Shown: one piece after another, positions 35,117 to 42,955 of the stretch
How positions within the stretch are numbered: position 1 is the stretch's first letter
Layout: every line of letters starts with the position of its first letter
Assembly: GCA_017996175.1 (NCBI GenBank)
Contig: JAGOHK010000024.1
Location: 1-42,955 of the forward strand
Direction of reading: 5' to 3'
Length of the DNA: 42,955 nt
Origin: Leptospiraceae bacterium
Lineage (GTDB): Bacteria > Spirochaetota > Leptospiria > Leptospirales > Leptospiraceae
Notes under the pieces: model-generated
What the model was told of the DNA's origin: nothing
What the model saw: the letters and a program-made list of their open reading frames with translations, nothing else
The model's database searches: none
Translations under genes and position numbers: made by a program

Positions 35117-37384
35117 TTACTCCTTAGTAACCGGCGGTGGTAAAATATAATCGCCGATAATACTCGCACCTTCTCGTTCTTCAACTAATTTATACAATTC
35201 GTTTTTCATTTGTTCAACTATAAAAGGATTTGAACTGGCAATATTATTCAAATTTAGCGGATCGGAAATTCTATCATACAGTTCATAGATTACCCCATCT
35301 CTAGTTGGAATATAAATAAACTTATAACGAGAGTTCATAAGAGAGCGGTGTTTGGCAAATGCAATAGTTTCTCGAAAATAAGGATCTGTAATCATGATCT
35401 GGTAATTTTCTTCCGGAACAATCTGGTGCATTTTTAAAATGCTCGGGTACATAATTCTTTGCGATTGAAAAAAATGGTCTCCAATATCCGAAAACCAAAT
35501 TCCAGTTTCCGAATAAACCGTTCTGTCCTCTACCCAATCTTCTTTTCCTAAAATCGGAATCAAAGATTTTCCTGGTAAATTCTTATTAGCCTCTATTTGA
35601 AAAAATTCTAATAGGGTAGGCGCTAAATCTATTGAACTAGTCACACCTTTGAATTCATGAAATTCTCTTTCCTTAAAAAAATCAAAAGGAAACTTGATAA
35701 TTAGTGGAACCTGCGTAATATGAGGTCCGCGTAAATGCTCTCCATGACCATGTCCATGTACGTCCTCATAGAGCGACTCTCCATGATCTCCCGTGATAAT
35801 GATTAACGTTTTATCATACACAGAATGTTTCTTGAGGTAACTCACGATTTTCCCAAAACTCTCATCAAATGAATACACGGAAGAATCAAACACAGCTTTG
35901 ATTTGTTCTATATCTTTTTCATTTGGTTTAGAATCAGAAGTTGGATCTACGAATTTAAAGTATTTGTAAATCCCGTAGTAATTTGGATCAGTGAATTTTT
36001 TATACTCAGGATACGGCGGCGAATAAGGAAAATGCGTTACCGAGAAAAATACATTTAGAAAAAAAGGATTCGATTTTTCTTTCCGAATAAACGAATAAAT
36101 TCCTGGAAGAATTCGGTCTCCATCTCCCAAGTTAGAAAAGCCATCTACTTCTTCGAAATAATTTCCACCGCGTAAAAACGAACCAGTAAGAATCGGAAGT
36201 AAAAAAACTTGAATCTCTAAATTCTTTTGAGTCACTAAAATCTTTGCATTAAAATCAGGAGTATGAACTTCCTCAAATCCAAAATCCGCTCTCGTAAAAA
36301 TATCTCCCGCAAAATTAGAATATACCGCAGTTTTATATTTTTTCTTTTGCAGATAATGCCCAATAGCCAAGAACTCAGGACTACCTAGATTCTTTTTTTC
36401 CTCGGGTGCTGGAAACATATCTCGAATTTTATGCGACATGCTATATTCCCCCGTGAGTAAATCCGCCCAACTTGGGAAGGTTCTAGGAATGGTTACATGA
36501 TGATCTTGGAATACAAATGCTTCTTCTTTGAACTTGTCAATATTCGGAGTAATACTTTCTCCATTTACCTTCGCACCAATTCTATCTGCGCGAAGACTAT
36601 CCGCAGAGATGATAAGTAAATTATAATCTTTTGAATTTTCAAGTCCGGGAAAGTGAAAGAAAAAAGAAAAATAATAATAAGACCCAATCACAGAAAATAA
36701 AATAAAGACCACAGGTAAAATTGCAAAGCGGTTAATATCAATATCCATACGACGAATAAATTGATAAGTGAGGAATAATGGGATTATCCCATAAATAAAA
36801 CTATTGATATGAAAAAATAAAAGTAAAACAAGAAATATAAATAGAAAGATAAATCGCAAATACCCCTTGTATAAAAACCCAACAATTAAAAAAGAAAGGT
36901 AAGAAGTAATAAACCCAATAAAAAATACTTCGAGTATCTTAGGATTTACATGATCTGTTAAAAAAAACAATAACCTTTGAAAATACGTATGGCGGATATA
37001 AAAAAACTCTCCATACATCTGCGGATAATGGATTACGGAATGAAAAAATAGGCAAAGGGTAAAAAAAACAAATACGAAGTAAGTAAATAAAGTTATTTTC
37101 TTGGACTTTGGATTTTTATTTAAAGAAGGAAAAATTTCTTTTGCTAAAAAATCAAAACTAATCTGCAAAGTAGAATAAAATATATAGTAAATCAAAAATA
37201 TCTTTAGATTTACGAGTAAAATCAAATAGAAAAAATCTCCGTTTAGAATTGAATGAATTTCACTACTTAAATCAAAACCCATAACTCGAAAGGAAGTATT
37301 GAATACAAGACAGAGTAAATAAATAATTAAAGAAAATCGAAATGCCCTACCTGTATTTTGAAAAGGAGTATAAAAAATGGACAA
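35117..37384 (-). CDS. Sulfatase/alkaline-phosphatase-fold membrane enzyme (TTG start)
   Basis: The 755-residue protein has an N-terminal part with about seven TM helices (15-245) and an outer enzymatic domain (about 255-740). Metal ligands are visible: Asp262 in ISADSLR and the D-H pair in ITGDHGES. The nucleophile position holds Thr302 in RTFPSWADLLTG, as in phosphoethanolamine and phosphoglycerol transferases, rather than the Cys/Ser of true sulfatases. The His-rich loop EDVHGHGHGEHLRG is typical. It probably transfers or removes phospho-groups on envelope glycolipids or polysaccharide. The start is TTG with GGAGAA at 37394-37399. It lies six bases after the PBP1A stop and five before DUF2339. 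Confidence 0.85.
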   Translation of the reverse strand: MSIFYTPFQNTGRAFRFSLIIYLLCLVFNTSFRVMGFDLSSEIHSILNGDFFYLILLVNLKIFLIYYIFYSTLQISFDFLAKEIFPSLNKNPKSKKITLFTYFVFVFFTLCLFFHSVIHYPQMYGEFFYIRHTYFQRLLFFLTDHVNPKILEVFFIGFITSYLSFLIVGFLYKGYLRFIFLFIFLVLLLFFHINSFIYGIIPLFLTYQFIRRMDIDINRFAILPVVFILFSVIGSYYYFSFFFHFPGLENSKDYNLLIISADSLRADRIGAKVNGESITPNIDKFKEEAFVFQDHHVTIPRTFPSWADLLTGEYSMSHKIRDMFPAPEEKKNLGSPEFLAIGHYLQKKKYKTAVYSNFAGDIFTRADFGFEEVHTPDFNAKILVTQKNLEIQVFLLPILTGSFLRGGNYFEEVDGFSNLGDGDRILPGIYSFIRKEKSNPFFLNVFFSVTHFPYSPPYPEYKKFTDPNYYGIYKYFKFVDPTSDSKPNEKDIEQIKAVFDSSVYSFDESFGKIVSYLKKHSVYDKTLIIITGDHGESLYEDVHGHGHGEHLRGPHITQVPLIIKFPFDFFKEREFHEFKGVTSSIDLAPTLLEFFQIEANKNLPGKSLIPILGKEDWVEDRTVYSETGIWFSDIGDHFFQSQRIMYPSILKMHQIVPEENYQIMITDPYFRETIAFAKHRSLMNSRYKFIYIPTRDGVIYELYDRISDPLNLNNIASSNPFIVEQMKNELYKLVEEREGASIIGDYILPPPVTKE
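35120..35125 (-). promoter_or_regulatory. Ribosome binding site of the DUF2339 gene
   Basis: AAGGAG, eight bases before the GTG start, overlaps the end of the preceding gene and supports GTG as initiation codon. Confidence 0.7.
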
Positions 37385-37390
37385 AATTTT

Positions 37391-39871
37391 CTATTCTCCA
37401 GAAGGTTTTTTCAATTCAGGAGCGGGCATATTTTCTTTTATATTCATTTCCGGTTCCGGAAGTTTTTCGGATGGACGTTCTGGTTCTGGAACTATTTCCG
37501 TAGACTGATTGGGATTATCCTCAGCATCATCTTCAAAACTAGTTCCTTCATCCGTAGCCGGAGTAGTTGGTTTCGTATCAACTTTTACTTCTGGGGGAGG
37601 AGGGTTGTTAGCCTGAGGCTCTGATCCTCTAAAATAATACTGAGAATAAATTGGAAATTTACATTCAGGAGCATCTTGGAGCAAAATCCCTGTTTCCCCA
37701 CAAATATCTATCTGTACAAAGTCGCCTTCAAACGGTTTCACTAATTTTTCGTCAGGACTAATTCGGGAACGCATGAAGTTAACATATCTTAGCCACACCA
37801 TTCCGCTAATGCCAGCGCCAGATCCAGGAAACGGAGCACTCTGATCATTTCCAACCCAGACAGTTGTGACATTGCCTGGCAGAATTCCAGCAAACCAAGA
37901 GTCTCGTATTCCTTTTCGATTTCCCCATTTTTCCATTGCTTTTTTGGGAGTTTGGACTGTTCCAGTTTTACCTGCGAGTGGAATTTTATCTTTTTCTTTG
38001 CCTCTTACGGGTAATGTACCTTCGCCGCTTAACACGGACTCTAAAAGATTCATTGCCATAGCGCAAGCAACTGGATCTAGAATTTGTTCTTTTGCTTCAT
38101 CAGTATAGAGCTCTGGCGGTGTTCTATCAATATCATCATCATCTGTGATTTTTAGAATTTTTTTAGGACGAATTTTATATCCACCGTTCGCAATTGTGCT
38201 GTAAACCATTGCTAGCTCCATTGGGCTGAGTTCACCAGAACCTAGCGCCAAAGATAGGTTATTCCCAAATCGCTCCTTTAATTCGGAAGTTGGGATAGAG
38301 AGGATAAGAGACATTTTCTCCAAAAAATATCCAACTCCTACTTCCTGTAAAAGTTTTACTGCAATTGTATTTACTGATTGAGCGAGTGCGTGTCTTGCTG
38401 TGATATACCCTTTATAAGAACCATACCAATTTTTAGGTGTGTAACCGCCGATGTTAATTTTTTCGTCTTTCACTAGTGTCGAGGGGTTAATGATATGTTT
38501 CTCCAGGGCAAGTGCAAATATAATTCCTTTGATTGCAGAGCCCGGCTGGCGTTTCGCTTCTTCCGCGCGATTTAATCTATAAATAGAAGAAATTTTATAA
38601 GCTCCGACTAACGCTTCCACATTTCCGTTATAGGGATTCAGAGAGACAGCGCTCCCATTCATATTATCAATAATTTCCGCCTGACGTTTTGCTTCAGTAT
38701 CATTTCCCTTTTTTATATAGGCTTGTTTTTCTTTGTCTAAAACTTTTCGAACATCTTCAATTCCTTCTCTGAGAGATGCTTCTAGCACACTTTGTTTGTC
38801 GTAATCTAAAGTCGTATAAATATTTAGAGAAGTTTTTTCTAATTCATCATTCGAAAATTTTTCTAGAGTGTAACGGCGAATACTCTCATTGAAGTCAGGG
38901 GCGAGGTTTACTTTAAAATCTCTATCGAATCCAAACTTTCCAATATCACTTGTGAACTTAGCTTTTTCTCCGATTTTAGCTTCTTTAATTTTATAAGAAT
39001 TTTTAAACTGGCGAACATTTTCTTCAATTTTTTTGGGGAAATCTTTCTCAATCTTGTTAGGTTCAAAATGCAAATTTGTATTTTTCGCCATATCATTTAA
39101 AATTCTTTTTTGTCTATCAAGTGCAATGGTAAGATTTCGAATCGGGTTGTAAATCGATGGCGCGGGGATAATACCAACTAAAAGAGCTGCTTCTGCCGGT
39201 GTGAGTTTAGTTGCAGTTTTGTTGAAATAATAACGACTAGCCTCTTCTAAGCCAATATTACCTTCTCCCAAAAATATCTGGTTCATGTACATTGCTAGAA
39301 TGGTTTCTTTATCGTATTGGTTTTCTATATAGTAAGTACAAAAGGCTTCTGTAATTTTATTATAAATATTTCGTTCACCCAAGTTAAGGGTAAGCTTAGA
39401 TAGCTGCTGGGTAATCGTACTCCCGCCTTGCATTAATTTAAATTTAGTGAGGTTAACAACGATTGCGCGCCCGATGGCTGTGTAATTAATACCACCATGT
39501 TTAAAAAACTCTCTATCTTCCGAAGAAAGAAGTGCCCAGATAATCACTCCATGGTCTTTTAAATTATCTGTACGGATAGGTTTAAAATTTCTGCGGTTGA
39601 ATTCTCCAATTAGTTTGGAATTTTTATCGTAAATACGAATTGGTTTGGATTTGACAGAATCATAATAATTCGAAACCTCTGATTTGTATTTATCTAGATT
39701 TGCTTTTACGTTTGGTTTTTCTTTTATCCAGACGACATAAGCGCTAATAAACAAAACCACTGCGGAAAGAAATCCGACCAAACCGACTAAACGGAATACT
39801 TTCCATTTAACGGAATCCAAAAAAGACAATAAGTTTAAAAAAGAATAATATAGAATTCGTAAGACAGCCAT
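37391..39871 (-). CDS. Class A penicillin-binding protein (PBP1A-type)
   Basis: The 826-residue bifunctional enzyme has a TM helix (about 28-49), a GT51 transglycosylase domain with catalytic Glu118 (SSEDREFF) and QGGSTITQQLSK (148-159), and a transpeptidase domain with S445-A-I-K448, S499-V-N501 and K635-T-G637. It polymerises and cross-links peptidoglycan in the periplasm. The C-terminal 90 residues form a Pro/Glu-rich tail (PNQSTEIVPEPERPSEKL), which may be disordered and interact with partners. It is the first gene of a probable operon with the sulfatase-fold enzyme and DUF2339 protein, all on the minus strand. I leave out a symbol because mrcA and pbpC-like names are used differently across spirochaetes. 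Confidence 0.95.
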   Translation of the reverse strand: MAVLRILYYSFLNLLSFLDSVKWKVFRLVGLVGFLSAVVLFISAYVVWIKEKPNVKANLDKYKSEVSNYYDSVKSKPIRIYDKNSKLIGEFNRRNFKPIRTDNLKDHGVIIWALLSSEDREFFKHGGINYTAIGRAIVVNLTKFKLMQGGSTITQQLSKLTLNLGERNIYNKITEAFCTYYIENQYDKETILAMYMNQIFLGEGNIGLEEASRYYFNKTATKLTPAEAALLVGIIPAPSIYNPIRNLTIALDRQKRILNDMAKNTNLHFEPNKIEKDFPKKIEENVRQFKNSYKIKEAKIGEKAKFTSDIGKFGFDRDFKVNLAPDFNESIRRYTLEKFSNDELEKTSLNIYTTLDYDKQSVLEASLREGIEDVRKVLDKEKQAYIKKGNDTEAKRQAEIIDNMNGSAVSLNPYNGNVEALVGAYKISSIYRLNRAEEAKRQPGSAIKGIIFALALEKHIINPSTLVKDEKINIGGYTPKNWYGSYKGYITARHALAQSVNTIAVKLLQEVGVGYFLEKMSLILSIPTSELKERFGNNLSLALGSGELSPMELAMVYSTIANGGYKIRPKKILKITDDDDIDRTPPELYTDEAKEQILDPVACAMAMNLLESVLSGEGTLPVRGKEKDKIPLAGKTGTVQTPKKAMEKWGNRKGIRDSWFAGILPGNVTTVWVGNDQSAPFPGSGAGISGMVWLRYVNFMRSRISPDEKLVKPFEGDFVQIDICGETGILLQDAPECKFPIYSQYYFRGSEPQANNPPPPEVKVDTKPTTPATDEGTSFEDDAEDNPNQSTEIVPEPERPSEKLPEPEMNIKENMPAPELKKPSGE
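37394..37399 (-). promoter_or_regulatory. Ribosome binding site of the sulfatase-fold gene
   Basis: GGAGAA, nine bases before TTG 37384, overlaps the end of the PBP1A frame and explains the TTG start; no in-frame ATG lies before the first TM helix. Confidence 0.6.
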
Positions 39872-39928
39872 TATAACCTAAAAATACCCGTACTGAAAAT
39901 CTTGGAATTCATTTTTCAAAAATTATTC

Positions 39929-39957
39929 TTGCCTATTTCCTTCCCTGAAATTAAACT
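39929..39957 (+). promoter_or_regulatory. Candidate promoter of the STAS gene
   Basis: TTGCCT (39929-39934), a 17-base spacer and TAAACT (39952-39957) resemble a sigma-70 promoter, with the ATG at 39978. Both boxes match the consensus at four of six positions. Confidence 0.4.
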
Positions 39958-39977
39958 TATCTGGAAAGCGGAGATAT

Positions 39978-40310
39978 ATGGAATATAAGCTAATTGAAGG
40001 CATTCAGGTAATCAAGATGGAAGGTTCGATCCTACAATCTGATAGTGGAAGGTTAGACAGGTACTTTAGCCAAATTTTTTCCTCTGATTCCAAGAAGGTT
40101 ATTATTGACTTAACAGAGACTAATCATATCTCCTCTTCTGTTTTAGGGCAGATTGTATTTTTAAAAAATAAATTAAAGGCAACCTCAGGGGATATACGCT
40201 TAGTAATCACTGACGATGATTTATTGGAGCTATTCGATCTGACAATGCTGAACAAAGTTTTCGAAATCTTTCCCACTCCAGAGGCAGCTTTTAAGTCATA
40301 CCAAACCTAA
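39978..40310 (+). CDS. STAS-domain protein (anti-sigma antagonist type)
   Basis: The 110-residue protein is a single STAS domain: VIKMEGSILQSDSGRLDRYF, VIIDLTETNHISSSVLGQIVFLK and LVITDDDLLELFDLTMLNKVFEIF. Ser53 aligns with the phospho-Ser of SpoIIAA. In this copy the conserved Gly after the motif is Val55, so the site may be modified in efficiency. GGAG lies a short distance before the ATG. It converges with the REC-STAS gene (40320-41075), separated by only nine bases, which may be fortuitous or regulatory. It could be a second target of a SpoIIE-type phosphatase such as the one at 10395-12425. Confidence 0.9.
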   Translation: MEYKLIEGIQVIKMEGSILQSDSGRLDRYFSQIFSSDSKKVIIDLTETNHISSSVLGQIVFLKNKLKATSGDIRLVITDDDLLELFDLTMLNKVFEIFPTPEAAFKSYQT

Positions 40311-40319
40311 ATGGAATAA

Positions 40320-41075
40320 TCATTCATCTAAATCTGGATTCTCCAAGAATAATTCATAATCGTCCATCGACAAGAAAAGATTTGCATAATCCGATAGGTC
40401 GCTATTTTTCATGATATTGCCTAAATGCGTACCTGTAATCAAGGCGAGTTTTTTATTTCCGAATAACTTCACAATCTTTTCTAGTATTTGCAATTCTTCT
40501 ACCGTGACCTCAGGAATTGTATGAATATCTACTGCTATATGTTTATGGATAATGGATTTAATAAATTCAAGATTTAATGTGCCTCTAAGTGCGGGAATGA
40601 CATAATTTTTAATTCCGGAGCGGAAAACAATGACTGTCCGCTCTTCATTATTCAAAGGAATAGATATATGATGAACTGTTTCTTTAACGATGGTATCTCT
40701 AATTTTTTCTGAAACTTTTATAAGGTCATTTACTTTTGGGATGAGTATGTCTTTTTTTATTGGTTTCGCTAGATTATCCGCAATTCCGATTTTTTTTAGA
40801 TAATCTAAAAAGGGTTGGCTAAAGTCTCCAATCAAGGCAAGGATTGGAATTTGTCTTGTGATTGGATCTTTTTTTAGATACATCAGCGTATCTACCGTTT
40901 CTCTTTCCTGTGGATGAAAACTAATTATAATTAAATCAGGAGGAGCCGATTTTGCATACTCTAAACCTTTTTTGGCATTCACTGTAGTGACTAATCTAAA
41001 ACGATTTCCGGAAAGATGATTCTCCAATTCTTTTAGAGTATAAAAATCTGTTTCAATCAGTAAAACTAATTGCAT
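40320..41075 (-). CDS. Degenerate receiver plus STAS-like domain protein
   Basis: The 251-residue protein starts with a receiver-like domain (1-125). The expected acceptor Asp is Ser52 (PDLIIISFHP), the acidic pair is reduced (LLIETD), but the Lys-Pro near residue 108 (NLAKPIKKD) stays. It is thus probably not phosphorylated in the normal way and may act as a pseudo-receiver. The second half (145-251) looks STAS-like, with AVDIHTIPEVTVEELQILEKIVKLF and KLALITGTHLGNIM. A receiver joined to a STAS domain would fit a response-regulated partner-switching module. AAGGTGAT precedes the ATG. The neighbour across the convergent border is another STAS gene. Confidence 0.75.
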   Translation of the reverse strand: MQLVLLIETDFYTLKELENHLSGNRFRLVTTVNAKKGLEYAKSAPPDLIIISFHPQERETVDTLMYLKKDPITRQIPILALIGDFSQPFLDYLKKIGIADNLAKPIKKDILIPKVNDLIKVSEKIRDTIVKETVHHISIPLNNEERTVIVFRSGIKNYVIPALRGTLNLEFIKSIIHKHIAVDIHTIPEVTVEELQILEKIVKLFGNKKLALITGTHLGNIMKNSDLSDYANLFLSMDDYELFLENPDLDE

Positions 41076-41136
41076 TAGAGGATCACCTTATTCGGTTATT
41101 TAAAATATGTTAAATTTATCTTGGTAATTTTGTATA

Positions 41137-41964
41137 TTAAAGCTTGGTTGCAAATCTTCTAGGTTTGCCTCTTCGCTCAGGATGGGTTGTTAGAAAATAT
41201 ACTCTTTTTTCTAATTCTTCCGTTAATATCTTAGCTGCTTTTTTTTCAGGTTCTTTTGGAAATTCTTCGGGTAATACTGGTATGCCAATGTTGTATCGTA
41301 TAACGGTATTCCTTGTTTGTCCTGATAAAATTGCTTTTGGAGTAGACATATTCCACGCTCCGGAAATACCAGTTGGAATAATTGGAACATTCGCACGGAT
41401 AGCAATCTTTGCGGCTAACGCTTTAAAAGGACCCATTACACCGCTTAACGTTCTAGTCCCCTCGGGGAAAATAGATACAATTTCACCAGATTTCAAAATA
41501 GAAACCATATAGTTTTCCAATTCTTCATAATAGGCTACTGCCGATTTTGCGTCCTCGCCGTGGAAGTTGCGGATAATGGGCATTCCACCCCATTTCTGAA
41601 TTTGGTGGGAATAAATATCTCCTATTGTATTTAAATAAGATTCTAGTGCAGATTTTAAGACATTGAGTCCGGGCTGTTTTAAAATAGAATTGTCAGCATT
41701 CAAAATTTTAATTAATGCTTCTTGCGGATTGAATACTTCATTTTTTCCAAGAAACACAACTTTGCGAGGCATATAAAGCCCAATGACTGGGATATCGAGT
41801 GAATCGGTATGGTTGCATATTAAAACTGCCCCACCTTTTCGAGGAACATGCTCGCTTCCAGTTACTTCAACCCGATAAATCATTTCCATCAAGGTTTTAA
41901 TTATGGTCGCTGGGACCTCCCTTGGTATAAAAAAAGGCTCTAAGATTTTTGTAATTTCTTCCAT
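41137..41964 (-). CDS. 1-acyl-sn-glycerol-3-phosphate acyltransferase family (PlsC-like)
   Basis: The product is about 275 residues. The acyltransferase motifs are clear: block I NHTDSLD (the HxxxxD catalytic pair) and block III FPEGTRTLSG, plus the upstream GGAVLICNHTD and MPRKVVFLGKNEVF segments. It transfers fatty acyl groups to lysophosphatidic acid (membrane phospholipid synthesis) or a related lipid. I prefer the ATG at 41962-41964, with GTGAG before it, over a GTG start at 41985, which has no binding site and adds seven residues. The N-terminal stretch (MEEITKILEPFFIPREVPAT) precedes the domain. It is a single gene, not obviously in an operon. Confidence 0.9.
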   Translation of the reverse strand: MEEITKILEPFFIPREVPATIIKTLMEMIYRVEVTGSEHVPRKGGAVLICNHTDSLDIPVIGLYMPRKVVFLGKNEVFNPQEALIKILNADNSILKQPGLNVLKSALESYLNTIGDIYSHQIQKWGGMPIIRNFHGEDAKSAVAYYEELENYMVSILKSGEIVSIFPEGTRTLSGVMGPFKALAAKIAIRANVPIIPTGISGAWNMSTPKAILSGQTRNTVIRYNIGIPVLPEEFPKEPEKKAAKILTEELEKRVYFLTTHPERRGKPRRFATKL

Positions 41965-41985
41965 TCGATTCTCACTCTTTAACAC

Positions 41986-42235
41986 AGTTTAAAAACAATA
42001 GCCAAAATTATAAAGTAATTTTTTCATAAGCATAGACACGCTCGAGGATTTCAAAGTAAACTCGAAAATAGCTTTGAATTAGTTGCTTTTTTAAAAAACG
42101 CTACATCTAATTGGTTTCGCATTTATCAGGGCATATAAGGAAGATACTATCTAGTTCTTATTCCAAACGCCGAAAGAAATTACCCATTCATTTTTAAAGA
42201 CCCTCGCTACCGCAACATTATTAGATGGAACTACT
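41986..42235. other. Non-coding stretch between plsC-like gene and MORN-like ORF
   Basis: I see no gene, RNA or strong promoter here. The reading frame of the following small gene is open back to 42155, without an ATG. Confidence 0.5.
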
Positions 42236-42550
42236 ATGATCGCCGTTCGAGATCCCAACAATCAGTATGATCTTTGTAGTGGAGATTGTGAGAATGGAAT
42301 GGGTATACATTCACTATGGAGTCGTGACCATTTCGAAAAAGGAACTTTTAAAAATAAAAAGTTAGAAGGCAAAGGTGTACAGGTTACGCTAAATTTCTAC
42401 AATGAAGGATTTTTTAAAGAAGGAAAACTAGTAGAAGGAATTGCAAATTGTTTTCAACCTTATATTTCGCAAAGGGCATGTGATTATTTTTTTAAGGAAG
42501 AGTATCTTGGAAATCCCAAAATCAAAATGATAAGAAAAAAAATAAAATAA
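42236..42550 (+). CDS. Small MORN-repeat-like protein, possibly truncated
   Basis: The 104-residue frame holds degenerate MORN-like repeats: CSGDCENGMGIHSL, FEKGTFKNKKLEGKG and YNEGFFKEGKLVEG. The Cys-x-Gly-x-Cys-x-Asn-Gly opening is known from many Leptospira proteins with MORN repeats. It starts with ATG at 42236 but the frame is open upstream to 42155 without a start codon and no signal peptide is visible, so the true N-terminus may be lost. I would treat it as an uncertain, perhaps decaying gene. Confidence 0.5.
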   Translation: MIAVRDPNNQYDLCSGDCENGMGIHSLWSRDHFEKGTFKNKKLEGKGVQVTLNFYNEGFFKEGKLVEGIANCFQPYISQRACDYFFKEEYLGNPKIKMIRKKIK

Positions 42551-42682
42551 CCTTTTGTATTTGATTCGAGTGACGCTGGTAAGTGAAAAAGATGTCATTC
42601 AAAAGGTTTCAAATATTTCTCGCCAATCTGTAAAGTGCCATGCCGGCTATCGTTTTTCTATAGAATAATCGTACTTATTCAT

Positions 42683-42710
42683 TTGACAGGATAAAATCTA
42701 AATTTATTTT
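42683..42710 (+). promoter_or_regulatory. Candidate sigma-70 promoter of the last gene
   Basis: TTGACA (42683-42688), a 16-base spacer and TATTTT (42705-42710) lie 32 bases before the ATG at 42742. The -35 box is a perfect consensus match. Confidence 0.5.
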
Positions 42711-42741
42711 TATCCAAAGGTTATTGTAAAAGGAAAGTTGT

Positions 42742-42955
42742 ATGGAAAAATATTCTGAAAAATTAGCAAAGATTTTAGATTTTATTATTTTGGCAGGCAC
42801 TGTGATTGTAATTCTTGCCTGGATTCTAGGTAAGCCTTTGTTTTACAATCCGAATGGACCGGTAATGTCTATGTTTACCGCTATTTCTCTTTTTTTTCTA
42901 GTCGGACTTCGATTGGCTACTAGGTATTTTCCGCTCTGGCCTTTTACTGGAAATA
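42742..42955 (+). CDS. Membrane protein, N-terminal part (continues beyond window)
   Basis: The first 71 residues are visible. An AAAGGAAAG ribosome binding site precedes the ATG. The protein begins with a charged MEKYSEKLAKIL, then a hydrophobic helix (about 13-30), a short outer loop (KPLFYNPNGPVM) and a second helix (about 42-55), then basic LRLATRYFPLW. It looks like a polytopic membrane protein with at least two helices. A sensor-type protein (7TM or histidine kinase input) is possible, but the family cannot be told. Confidence 0.75.
   Translation, partial: MEKYSEKLAKILDFIILAGTVIVILAWILGKPLFYNPNGPVMSMFTAISLFFLVGLRLATRYFPLWPFTGN

Noticed and set aside
42549..42608. AACCTTTTG and CAAAAGGTT inverted repeat, 42 bases apart
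   Set aside because: The loop is too long for a hairpin terminator and the arms are short AT-rich words; it is likely to be chance.
1..42955. CRISPR arrays, tRNA, rRNA, tmRNA and insertion-sequence ends
   Set aside because: I looked for regularly spaced repeats, cloverleaf-like runs and paired terminal repeats by eye and found none; small RNAs could still be missed.

Overview
This AT-rich window has the character of a Leptospira or close Leptospiraceae chromosome. The pointers are several spirochaete-style lipoproteins, a gene of the Leptospira-typical DUF1564 family, a 7TM-DISM/SpoIIE phosphatase, an mreBCD-mrdA-rodA cell-shape cluster, and many GTG and TTG starts supported by good Shine-Dalgarno sequences. 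The species is an inference; no marker RNA gene is present.

Layout. 1-2194: tail of a response regulator, then a cyclase carrying receiver domains. 2276-6703: ABC ATPase, FtsX-type permease, membrane-fusion protein and a small membrane protein, a tight export operon. 6786-10373: a secreted RNase T2 (TTG start) and a TonB-dependent receptor with an extra N-terminal domain. 10395-12425 (-): SpoIIE-type phosphatase lipoprotein. 12452-16054 (-): a two-gene restriction-modification cassette, a large N6-adenine methylase and a small PD-(D/E)XK nuclease. 16320-17840: a LolA-like protein and an unknown coiled-coil protein, convergent with zero spacing. 17849-24070 (-): rodA, mrdA, mreD, mreC, mreB (listed in reverse of transcription). 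24167-26145 (-): a GT39-type membrane glycosyltransferase containing a perfect 54-bp palindrome read in frame, and a STAS protein.

26.3-30.2 kb is an accessory zone: a tyrosine recombinase lacking most catalytic residues, a shattered DNA-methyltransferase relic, an SGNH lipoprotein with an overlapping barrel-like partner, a broken formylglycine-generating-enzyme relic and a DUF1564 gene. 30.2-39.9 kb (-) holds a metallo-beta-lactamase-fold hydrolase, a DUF2339 protein, an alkaline-phosphatase-fold (sulfatase-like) membrane enzyme and a class A penicillin-binding protein. The last three are nearly contiguous and probably form an envelope operon. The end carries a STAS protein, a REC-STAS protein with no phospho-acceptor Asp, an acyltransferase, a MORN-like fragment and the start of a membrane protein.

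Functionally the window is dominated by envelope building (MreBCD/PBP2/RodA, PBP1A, PlsC, GT39, sulfatase-fold enzyme) and by signalling (receiver-cyclase, SpoIIE phosphatase, two STAS proteins, REC-STAS), which could form partner-switching circuits. The most unusual items are the in-frame palindrome, the split restriction system, the catalytically degenerate recombinase beside degraded genes, and receiver domains with altered phosphorylation sites.
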